A program made the translations under genes and the position numbers. Shown here in pieces: positions 55,050 through 62,767 of a stretch of DNA of 62,767 bases. Every line of letters begins with the position of its first letter. Positions within the stretch are counted from its first letter, which is position 1. The DNA comes from a virus: IMG/VR virus record IMGVR_UViG_3300025647_000034, positions 1 through 62,767 of that record. The stretch is one strand, 5' to 3'. The notes beneath the pieces are model-generated. The model searched no databases, was not told the origin of the DNA, and saw nothing but the letters and a program-made list of their open reading frames with translations.

Positions 55050-58000
55050 ATGAAGATAACCAAGAGTTTCGTTGCTGGGATCATGAATAAGGATCTCGAT
55101 GAGCGTTTGATACCCGACGGTCAGTACGTCGATGCTATGAACATTCAGATTGGCTCATCAGAGGCCACGAATGTTGGTGCTGTCGAGAACGAGTACGGCA
55201 ACAGCCTTGTGGATAGTGCGGCATATGAGCATAGTACAGGAACCTGTATAGGTGCTATTGCTGTTGAGGAAGTTGGCTGCATTTATTGGTTTGTTATTGG
55301 GAACAACGGTAACTACATCTACGAATACAACCAAGATACAGGGGACGTCGTTGTAGTGCTAAAAGATACTCGACCAGGCGCAAACAATGTCCTGAACTTT
55401 GACAACGAGCATATAATCACGGGCGTAAACTATGTCAATGGTTTCCTGTGTTGGACGGACGACCTAAACCCACCACGCAAGATTAATATCCAGCGTGCCA
55501 AGGCGTATGGCGCAAATAACTTTAACGATGATGACATTAGCGTCATTGTAAAGCCACCATTGAATCCACCAACTATAACTGGTAGAAATGACTCAACAAT
55601 TAACTCCAATAATCTATCAGAGAAGTTTCTATACTTTGCTTACAGATACAAATATGTAGATGACGAGTATAGCTCGTTGTCCCCGTTTTCGGAAGTTGCA
55701 TTTACTCCAGAGCGTTTCTCAGTCGATGGGTCTAGTGGGGTAAACAATGCGATGGTAAATGTGAATAACGTATACGACGTCACATTTGAGACCGGAGACG
55801 AGAACGTCACTGACATACAGTTAATATTTTACGACACAAGTAAAATCAATGCGTATATTATTGACACATTCAACAAGGAAGAACGTAAGTATGACAACAA
55901 CGATGTAGAGACATTCTCTTTTTACAACAATAAGATATACGCACCTCTTCAAACAGACCAGCTTACTCGTTTGTTTGATAACGTTCCATTGAAGGCAAAG
56001 GCTCAAGAGCTTGTTGGAAATAGATTGGCATATGGAAACTACACGCAGTTCTATGACATTAGAGACTGCGATGGTTTGGATATACCCATCTCATATAACA
56101 TAGAATTAAACTCTAACACCTATGACGATTTGGGTGAAACAATAGAGACGCCTCTTCCAACATGGAAGTCAAACAGGGATTATGAAATTGGTATTGTGTA
56201 CTTGGATGAATATGGTCGCATGACCACCGTTCAAACATCTCCAAATAACAACATATTTATTGATCCCGAGTATTCGGACAACCAAAACAAGCTTCGAGTA
56301 AACATATACAACGAAGCCCCTTGTTTTGCTACTCATTATAGATTGGCTATCAAACAAAGCAAAGGGGACTACTATAACATATACCCTACGTTCTTTGTTG
56401 AGGATGGCTCATACAAATATTTTAAAATCAATAAATCAGACGTAGACAAGGTTCAAGCAAATCAATACATCGTGTTTAAAACGGATTCGGGTGGTGTCGT
56501 AAATAGCGCTCCACAATATAAGGTCCTCGATGTATCTTATTTGTCAAAAGACCAATTAGGGGCTGGTGTTCCTAGCGTAGAAGGTGTTTACATCAAGCTC
56601 TCTGTAGACAATGAAGTCAAGATATCAAAGGACATTGTTCAGACAACAAAGTACAGGGGCCAAGGTGCAAATTCCACGGCTGGTTTAAGAACTGCTCCTC
56701 AAATTACGTGTAACAACGGAACCAAAAATCCAATACTATCAAATGTAAGTTCCACAGTTAAGGATGGTGCCAGAACCGTTGACAATCCAATATTTTATGG
56801 TGTCAATTCACAGGCAGCAAACATTCTTAATATAGAAAGAAGCAATCAGTTCTTTGGGACTTTTGATATTAGATACAGAATTGAAATTACGTCTGGTGGA
56901 GCGTCACCAAAGTTTAACTATTACATGTTTGGTGATTCACAAAAAGTACTTGCGTCTGACCAAACAATTATAGCGGGAACAGAGATTGCTCTAAAGGATG
57001 GTCAAAACGGAACTGACGTCGCTTATATTTCTTTTTCTTCAACATCAAATCTTACGGTTGGCGACTATTGGACTATTAGTTGCAGATCAAGCGGAGGGAA
57101 GAACTTGTTTGGAACTCGTACAGCATTTGACGACAAGCAGCGATTTGGTGGATTTGCTATAATTCCTGCTGATTACCAAATAAATGTTGGGGCTCAAATT
57201 AAGTTTAGAATTTCTGAAAGCCAAAACGTACCAGATCAACCAGAACAGATATTCACATCATCTAGAAGCTATGTAAACCTTGAAGAATGGTTTTACGAAG
57301 ATGGCATATACAATAAGTTTGTAATGCTTTCTGGCACATTGGTTGGAGATGCCCCTGGTACAAACAAAGGTTCAAAGAGTGTGTTCTTTAGAAGAGGAGA
57401 CTCGCTAGATAACTCTCCTGTTCGTGGTCAAAGAGTTGGGCAAATCATCCAAAACGGAAAGTCAATCGACGTTGCCAATGGCGAATTGTTCATGCTGATC
57501 CAAGGATATGGGAATGCGTATAAAAATGTCGCTTCAAGGATATTGGGAACCGACTATTATTCTTGTGAAAGAAACATTATCACCGTTGATGTTGAGGTAT
57601 CTCAGTTAGTTGATACTGTTATTATAGAGACAGTTCCAAAGGATTCTGATGTAGACGTCTACCACGAACTTCCATATACGTATGAAGTGACAGATAGCTT
57701 ACACCAAAGCGCTGGTCTTACTGGTGAGCAGAATCAAACTAGGAACAGCGGATCTACAACACAGAAGCCTGCCATTATAGAAGTACCATCGTTCAATGCG
57801 TTTACATTTGGAAATGGTGCTGAGTGTTATCGCATCAAAGACGACTTCAATTCTTATACAATGAAGTATAGTCCAAGAGTTCTTTCTACTACTGATGACT
57901 ATGCTCAAGAACAAGTAAAAAATGCAATTACTTATAGCGGTGTTTACCAAGTAACGTCTGGTTTAAATAAGTTGAACGAGTTTAACTTATCAAATGCCAA

Positions 58001-60413
58001 CTTCAAATACTTGGACCAAGACTTTGGTAGCATTCAAAAGCTCTATGCCCGTGACACTGACTTGATTGTGTTCCAAGAAAATAAGGTGTCAAAGGTATTG
58101 TACGAAAAGAACCTATTGAGCGATGCGGTAGGCGGAGGCACAGTGGCTTCAATACCACAGGTACTTGGAACGCAGATTGCATACAGCGGTGAGTATGGCA
58201 TTTCTAATAACCCTGAAAGCTTCGCCAAGTGGGGTAACAACGTATTCTTTACCGATGAGCGAAGAGGGGCTGCTCTTCGATTGGGCCAAGATGGTATATA
58301 TGAAATATCGTCTCAAGGAATGAGAGATTGGTTCCGTGACTTGTTTATCAATGACGGATCAAAACAGAAGCTTGGAGCCTACGACCCATATCATGGTATG
58401 TATGTGTTGTCATCAAACGAGACCAATGCGGTACCATGTGAGTTTGATATCTCAAGGAATGGCCTGTTTGTTTCAAAGACAGCAAATAGCTCAATGTATC
58501 TTTTTACAATTAGAAGTAATAGATCTTGGACTATCACATACTCAGCCGCTTGGTTGACAAATGTCACGTTGAGCGGAAGTGGAAACTTGGACGTATACGG
58601 AACTCTTGCCGAGAACAACGGATCAACAGTCCGTTCTGTCGTTGTTACTGTTGCAGGATGCTCAGGTAATGAATCATTTACATTGCAGCAAGGGCCATCT
58701 CAAAAGGTGAACCGATATGTAGTCGTCGTAAACAATACAACTGACGCCACGAAGGTCGCTACCCAGTTGTACAATATGACTAGCACAGGTGGACTTGGTA
58801 TACAGTTCGTTGATACCGTCTTGCAACCAACCAATGTGTCTTTGTATGACCTCTATGGCGGGTACTCTGGAGATGGACAAATTCCTTTGCCATCTGAAGT
58901 TGTTACCATGCGTGGATACGATGAGGTTGTTGGAATCAACGGAGGTACGGCTAAGCCATTTATCCCTGCTCTTGGAAACAAGATGTACTACTTGGTTTCA
59001 AACACTAAGTATGAGCAAACGGATTACGAGACATTGATCGCTGCTGCTACTCAGATTACTCCGTCATATGTGAGCGGAAATTATGATGCCACATATACAT
59101 ATACAAACCCATCTAACGACGATTACTTGTATATGATTTGGGACTACAGAAACATCCTGGATTGTGGTGAAACTGGGTCATACTCGGGATCAGCTAGTCA
59201 AGTACCATTGATATTCAATGTTGGCCAAGATCGTGGTTTGATTGATGTGTCATACACTGTAAATACCGGAGATATGAGGTTCCAAATCTCATACGACGGC
59301 TCTGTTGTTGCCGACTCAGGCGTAGTGTCAACAAGTGGAACGCTGTCTTTTATCAAGAGAAGTTCATCTCCTACAACAGCCACGTTGATTATAACCAACG
59401 AGAACATTGGAGGAGGAACAATAGACTTTGACGCAAGCATGGCTTGCCCTGTTCTTACGCCAATTGAGATTGACCCAACCAATGGGGACTCGTCAAATGT
59501 ATGTAGTCAAACGAGCTACGGAACTTACTACGCAGATAGTTCTAGTGGAGCTGTTGAGTTAGGTGCACGCATCTATACCGACTCACTTGGAACTACTCCG
59601 TTTGATGGTGGAAATGCATATCACAGAGTTGGCCCTGGAGGAACAGATTACTCAGTTATTGACGAGAATGGATACGTAATAGCGTTCAACTCTTGTACGT
59701 GCTCTGAGGTCGCTGTACCAACAGTGACTCAGTCAGATGTTGTGTTTGCTCCCAACCAAGAAATCTTCATTCAGCTTGAGGCGTCTAACAACCCAATCGA
59801 ATGGGATCTGTCTTCTTCTTGTTTGAGATATGAGCTTTCAGGCGGAACATCAGGCGGCGTGTTTACTGGTATCAACTGCACAACAGGACTGCCAAACGTG
59901 GTGTCTGTAAACGCAGGGGAAACCATATACGCATGCTCATCAGCCGTGTTTGTGAAGAACATCGGCACAGATGCATCATCTACTAGCACGGGGGTATGTG
60001 GAGAAGAGATTCTTCCTCCAGGTGTTACCATTGACTCCATAAGTGGAACAATCTACGGCACATCAGAGTCAATCGGTACATTTGAGGTAACTGTCAACGC
60101 CACTAACTGCTTTGGAACTAGTGCAGATGAAACATTCTTTATCTTGGTACAAGACGAGCAAGAAAAACTAACTGCCTTTGGTATTGACTCGACTGGATAT
60201 GCGACGGCTGCTGCGTCATGTGGTGTTGTCACAAACATCCAAATCAAGTACCACAGTGGAGAGTTTACATTCCCTGTCTTGAATGATTATATTTATGCAG
60301 ACCAAAACAAGGTTTCCCCTGTTGATGGGTCTAGCCTTTGGTATGCAATGAACAATGGTCAAACCATACAGGTTGATGGAACCGGCAAGGTAATAGGTAT
60401 TGAAAATTGCTAA
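55050..60413 (+). CDS. Large tail/nozzle protein with BACON and Ig-like domains (1787 aa)
   Basis: The N-terminal ~1100 residues begin GIMNKDLDERLIPDGQYVDA and are beta-rich, like the stabilisation/nozzle proteins of short-tailed Bacteroidota phages. At about nt 58430-58700 lies a BACON domain: FTIRSNRSWTITYSAAWLTN, then SGSGNLDVYGTL, then VRSVVVTVAGC and FTLQQGPS. Further beta domains follow, and near 60010-60150 there is an Ig-like piece (LPPGVTIDSISGTIYGT, GTFEVTVNATNCFG). BACON domains are linked to mucin or glycan binding, so the C-terminal third probably contacts host or mucosal glycans. Confidence 0.83.
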   Translation: MKITKSFVAGIMNKDLDERLIPDGQYVDAMNIQIGSSEATNVGAVENEYGNSLVDSAAYEHSTGTCIGAIAVEEVGCIYWFVIGNNGNYIYEYNQDTGDVVVVLKDTRPGANNVLNFDNEHIITGVNYVNGFLCWTDDLNPPRKINIQRAKAYGANNFNDDDISVIVKPPLNPPTITGRNDSTINSNNLSEKFLYFAYRYKYVDDEYSSLSPFSEVAFTPERFSVDGSSGVNNAMVNVNNVYDVTFETGDENVTDIQLIFYDTSKINAYIIDTFNKEERKYDNNDVETFSFYNNKIYAPLQTDQLTRLFDNVPLKAKAQELVGNRLAYGNYTQFYDIRDCDGLDIPISYNIELNSNTYDDLGETIETPLPTWKSNRDYEIGIVYLDEYGRMTTVQTSPNNNIFIDPEYSDNQNKLRVNIYNEAPCFATHYRLAIKQSKGDYYNIYPTFFVEDGSYKYFKINKSDVDKVQANQYIVFKTDSGGVVNSAPQYKVLDVSYLSKDQLGAGVPSVEGVYIKLSVDNEVKISKDIVQTTKYRGQGANSTAGLRTAPQITCNNGTKNPILSNVSSTVKDGARTVDNPIFYGVNSQAANILNIERSNQFFGTFDIRYRIEITSGGASPKFNYYMFGDSQKVLASDQTIIAGTEIALKDGQNGTDVAYISFSSTSNLTVGDYWTISCRSSGGKNLFGTRTAFDDKQRFGGFAIIPADYQINVGAQIKFRISESQNVPDQPEQIFTSSRSYVNLEEWFYEDGIYNKFVMLSGTLVGDAPGTNKGSKSVFFRRGDSLDNSPVRGQRVGQIIQNGKSIDVANGELFMLIQGYGNAYKNVASRILGTDYYSCERNIITVDVEVSQLVDTVIIETVPKDSDVDVYHELPYTYEVTDSLHQSAGLTGEQNQTRNSGSTTQKPAIIEVPSFNAFTFGNGAECYRIKDDFNSYTMKYSPRVLSTTDDYAQEQVKNAITYSGVYQVTSGLNKLNEFNLSNANFKYLDQDFGSIQKLYARDTDLIVFQENKVSKVLYEKNLLSDAVGGGTVASIPQVLGTQIAYSGEYGISNNPESFAKWGNNVFFTDERRGAALRLGQDGIYEISSQGMRDWFRDLFINDGSKQKLGAYDPYHGMYVLSSNETNAVPCEFDISRNGLFVSKTANSSMYLFTIRSNRSWTITYSAAWLTNVTLSGSGNLDVYGTLAENNGSTVRSVVVTVAGCSGNESFTLQQGPSQKVNRYVVVVNNTTDATKVATQLYNMTSTGGLGIQFVDTVLQPTNVSLYDLYGGYSGDGQIPLPSEVVTMRGYDEVVGINGGTAKPFIPALGNKMYYLVSNTKYEQTDYETLIAAATQITPSYVSGNYDATYTYTNPSNDDYLYMIWDYRNILDCGETGSYSGSASQVPLIFNVGQDRGLIDVSYTVNTGDMRFQISYDGSVVADSGVVSTSGTLSFIKRSSSPTTATLIITNENIGGGTIDFDASMACPVLTPIEIDPTNGDSSNVCSQTSYGTYYADSSSGAVELGARIYTDSLGTTPFDGGNAYHRVGPGGTDYSVIDENGYVIAFNSCTCSEVAVPTVTQSDVVFAPNQEIFIQLEASNNPIEWDLSSSCLRYELSGGTSGGVFTGINCTTGLPNVVSVNAGETIYACSSAVFVKNIGTDASSTSTGVCGEEILPPGVTIDSISGTIYGTSESIGTFEVTVNATNCFGTSADETFFILVQDEQEKLTAFGIDSTGYATAAASCGVVTNIQIKYHSGEFTFPVLNDYIYADQNKVSPVDGSSLWYAMNNGQTIQVDGTGKVIGIENC

Positions 60414-61144
60414 TGGCTAATTATACACTAACATATTCTCAACAGGGACAAGGGTGGACATCATTCCACTCTTACTATCCCGATTGGATGCTTGGAATGT
60501 CAAGCCGCTTTTATACGTTTCATGAAGGTAAACTGTACTTACACAACGACCCAAATGTAGACAGGAATTCGTTTTATGGAGACCCGACTGTTGCGTCCAA
60601 AGTGGTGATGGTTTTTAACCAAGATCCATTGTCGGCTAAGATGTTTAAGACATTGGAGGTAGAGACAGATTCACCTTGGGACACCGTTATTACAACTGAC
60701 ATGTCTTCAGGGTCAATGGATGCGTCTTACTACGACTTGAAGGAGGGCAATTATTTCACGTACATACGTAGAAACCAAAACGCCACTAACCTTGATTTGT
60801 TGTCAGCGCAGGGAATTGGAGCATTGCAGTCTGTAGTTGGTACTACTTTGAACTTTGCATTTCAAGTTCCAGGAGCCATTAGTGTGGGAGATGTGATTTA
60901 TTACGATAACGCTGGCACTATTGTTCAAGTTGGAGTTGTCTCTGCTCATACTGGTAGTTCTATAACGGTTACTACATTACTGAGTTCGCCATCACCTGGA
61001 GATTTTATTCTTTACATTAAGAACAGCCAAGCTGAGTCATTTGGCGCCCGTGGTTATTACATGCAGGTTGAATTAACTAACGATAGCACGACTGACATCG
61101 AGCTATTTTCTGTTTCTTCAGAGGTGTTCAAGAGTTACCCGTAA
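60413..61144 (+). CDS. Tail structural protein, GWTSF/HNDPN family (243 aa)
   Basis: Start overlaps the stop of the large tail gene (TAATG). YSQQGQGWTSFHSYYPDWM, RFYTFHEGKLYLHND and RNSFYGDPT form a well-marked family motif series found in tail proteins of short-tailed Bacteroidota phages, including crAss-like ones to my recollection. Residues 140-210 look like an inserted SH3-like beta domain. Confidence 0.8.
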   Translation: MANYTLTYSQQGQGWTSFHSYYPDWMLGMSSRFYTFHEGKLYLHNDPNVDRNSFYGDPTVASKVVMVFNQDPLSAKMFKTLEVETDSPWDTVITTDMSSGSMDASYYDLKEGNYFTYIRRNQNATNLDLLSAQGIGALQSVVGTTLNFAFQVPGAISVGDVIYYDNAGTIVQVGVVSAHTGSSITVTTLLSSPSPGDFILYIKNSQAESFGARGYYMQVELTNDSTTDIELFSVSSEVFKSYP

Positions 61145-61151
61145 TATATAG

Positions 61152-61159
61152 TATCTTTG
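61152..61159 (+). promoter_or_regulatory. TAnnTTTG -7 box, 4 bases before ATG 61164
   Basis: TATCTTTG with the same 4-base spacing, starting the internal-virion-protein genes. Confidence 0.75.
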
Positions 61160-61163
61160 CAAT

Positions 61164-61925
61164 ATGCCAGTTTTACCATTAGCAATACCAATAGCTACAA
61201 CGCTTATAGGCTCTGGCCTTAATGTTGGGCAAGCAATTGGAGCATCAAAAAAACGCAAAGAAGCCGAGGCTGCTGCAGATGAAGCTGCTGCTCGCTTAAG
61301 GGCTATGCGATACGAAGACACGATGGCTGGTCTTCAAGTACCAATGATGGGATTTGAGCAGGCTGCCCAAAAACAAGCACAGCGTGAAGCCATGCAGATT
61401 CAAGCACTACAGGAAGCTGGTGGAGCTGCTGTACTTGGCGGTACTCCTGGTCTTGCCGCCATGGGGGCAGAAGAAGACTTGGCACGAATGGCTCAGATTG
61501 ACCAAATGGAGTACGCAAGAAATTTAGAGCGTGCTCGCAACCAGCAAGCTATATCAAATGCCAACCTTGAGTTACAAGCCAACATTGAGGGAATGGAACT
61601 TGGTGGAGCACAGCAAGCTGCTGCTCAAGCTGAGTCAGACAAGCGTGCTGCATTAAGTAGTGCTGCTCAAACAGTTGCGCAGGCCGGCATTGATATTTAT
61701 GGATTAAGTGCTTTGTATCCACAACAGAAGACAAAGGCTGCTGCACCAAAACAAAACATATTTAATGCTCCTCAAGCATTTGAAGGTGTAAGCAGGACTC
61801 CAAAAATAGATGTTAGACCAAAGTCTATTTACGATGGGCTAACTGTACCCGATTACCTAACAGGTGGTGCATTAGTAACTCCTCCTATATCATCTATAAC
61901 CTCAGGTACTGAACTGAATTTTTAA
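61164..61925 (+). CDS. Internal virion protein, gp14-like (253 aa)
   Basis: The N-terminus is hydrophobic (LPLAIPIATTLIGSGLNVGQ), followed by a long Ala/Gln/Glu-rich helical region and a Pro-rich tail. This composition and the location between tail and larger internal proteins match the ejected core protein gp14 of T7-like phages, which forms a pore in the outer membrane. Assigned by analogy, no motif. Confidence 0.7.
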   Translation: MPVLPLAIPIATTLIGSGLNVGQAIGASKKRKEAEAAADEAAARLRAMRYEDTMAGLQVPMMGFEQAAQKQAQREAMQIQALQEAGGAAVLGGTPGLAAMGAEEDLARMAQIDQMEYARNLERARNQQAISNANLELQANIEGMELGGAQQAAAQAESDKRAALSSAAQTVAQAGIDIYGLSALYPQQKTKAAAPKQNIFNAPQAFEGVSRTPKIDVRPKSIYDGLTVPDYLTGGALVTPPISSITSGTELNF

Positions 61926-61928
61926 TAA

Positions 61929-62767
61929 ATGGCAACATTTGCAAAATATGTAGCACCACAGGTCCAGCGAACAGATTGGGGAGCCATTACTCGTGGCTTA
62001 TCAACTGGTTTGCAGGAGGTGTATAAAGACCGTGAACAGCAGAAGGCTGATCTCGACAAGCTCGAGATGGACGCCGCTGCAGAGGTCAACAATACTGAGA
62101 TGGGTAAGTCTCAGACCTTTAATGAGTTCACTCTTAAAGGCATCAACACCACTAAGGAGTACATGGCTTCTCAGAACAAACTTCTAAAGCAAGGCCTCAT
62201 TACTCCGGCTCAGTATAAGCTAAACATCCTTCGTGCTCAAGAAGGATGGCAGACATTTGCAAAGAATGCAGAGACATTTAACCAAGACTACGCAGACTTC
62301 TTGGATCGTCTCGATAAGGGAGAGGCATCTTCATTAGAAGAGTTTGCTCGTGAGAACTATTTGTCTCTCACTGATCTTACCAATAAGCAGATCTATGTAA
62401 ACCCTGTTGACGGTAATGTATACATCGCTAAGGTTGATCCAAAGACGGGTCAGGTTATGACCGATGGCTTGATGGATGTTAAGACCATCAACAACGCCTT
62501 GAACCAAAAGGTCACAAAGTTAAACCTTGCTGCAGCCGTAAACGACTATGTGAAAGTATATGGTCAGTACGGAGGTAAAGATCCTGTTACCGGTAAATAC
62601 GTCTTATCTGGAATTGATCTAAATAAGAAGGACGAGATCTTGAACACCACCACTGACGCTATCCTTGCAAACAGCAAAGCCGTTGCGTCTGTTCTTCTTG
62701 ACAATGCCAAGGGATACAGAGCTGTTAGTCCTGAGACCTACGCTTCATTGAGCCCTGATGAAAAGAG
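61929..62767 (+). CDS. Internal virion-type protein, N-terminal part (continues at base 1)
   Basis: Begins MATFAKYVAPQVQRTDWGAI three bases after the previous stop and runs open to the window end. Joined to bases 1-667 it gives ~501 residues. Helical with many Lys, Asp and Asn (YMASQNKLLKQGLITPAQY). No catalytic motif. It lies between the gp14-like protein and the giant polyvalent protein, so it is probably part of the ejected internal core. Confidence 0.8.
   Translation, partial: MATFAKYVAPQVQRTDWGAITRGLSTGLQEVYKDREQQKADLDKLEMDAAAEVNNTEMGKSQTFNEFTLKGINTTKEYMASQNKLLKQGLITPAQYKLNILRAQEGWQTFAKNAETFNQDYADFLDRLDKGEASSLEEFARENYLSLTDLTNKQIYVNPVDGNVYIAKVDPKTGQVMTDGLMDVKTINNALNQKVTKLNLAAAVNDYVKVYGQYGGKDPVTGKYVLSGIDLNKKDEILNTTTDAILANSKAVASVLLDNAKGYRAVSPETYASLSPDEK

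Overview
This window looks like the complete, circularly permuted genome of a tailed double-stranded DNA phage that infects a member of the Bacteroidota. The two ends join in frame inside one gene: the reading frame open at 62767 continues at base 1 and stops at 667. The host assignment rests on the promoters. Most rightward transcription units are preceded by TAnnTTTG, the -7 element of Bacteroidota housekeeping sigma factors, and purine-rich Shine-Dalgarno sequences are absent. Family content agrees: a BT4734-like primase-helicase, a BACON domain, a GWTSF/HNDPN-type tail protein and many small proteins typical of Bacteroidota phages. No tape-measure protein, sheath, tail tube, integrase, RNA polymerase or DNA polymerase was seen, so a lytic, short-tailed (podovirus-like) particle that uses host polymerases is the best reading.

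Layout. A leftward arm runs from about 29.6 kb down to 10.1 kb. It starts with a block of small unknown genes (29.5-24.6 kb). A DnaA-domain-IV protein, a glucosaminidase, dCMP deaminase and small genes follow (24.4-19.0 kb). The arm ends with the replication, recombination and nucleotide module (19.0-10.1 kb): annealing protein, RecE-like exonuclease, SSB, primase-helicase, DEAH helicase, VRR-NUC nuclease, class II ribonucleotide reductase and a metallophosphoesterase. A rightward arm runs from 30.2 kb through the ends to 10.1 kb. In order it carries a DNA-binding-type protein, an amidase endolysin, a GIY-YIG endonuclease, two adhesin-like fibres with a shared N-terminus, GroEL/GroES, small basic and decoration proteins, lysis-type membrane proteins, terminase, portal, scaffold, major capsid protein, connectors, a 1787-residue BACON-containing tail protein, internal virion proteins and a 3133-residue giant polyvalent protein. 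The arms converge on a perfect palindromic terminator at 10112-10129 and diverge from a ~700-base intergenic region at 29.5-30.2 kb.

The most unusual part is the small-gene block at 24.6-29.6 kb. A canonical type I hammerhead ribozyme (29263-29312, minus strand) begins at the base after a stop codon and would cleave 19 bases before the next start codon. Other gene boundaries in the same operon carry a 49-nt element present three times with compensatory stem changes: 8-bp acceptor-like stem, 14-nt linker, T-arm-like hairpin, GCCA 3' end. Each lies 6-9 bases after a stop codon and 17-18 bases before a start codon. A longer, more tRNA-like relative sits at the 5' end of the operon. Together they suggest an operon punctuated by RNA processing elements. 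The block is flanked by two mutually inverted, AACAGCA-rich control regions (24.39-24.58 and 30.44-30.64 kb). At 38.6 kb a winged-helix-type regulator is divergent from the late genes across two identical-core operators 52 bp apart.

Many genes shorter than 60 codons are reported here because they fit exactly, with 1-14-base overlaps, between recognised genes. Functions stated for structural genes without a named motif are inferences from order and family resemblance.
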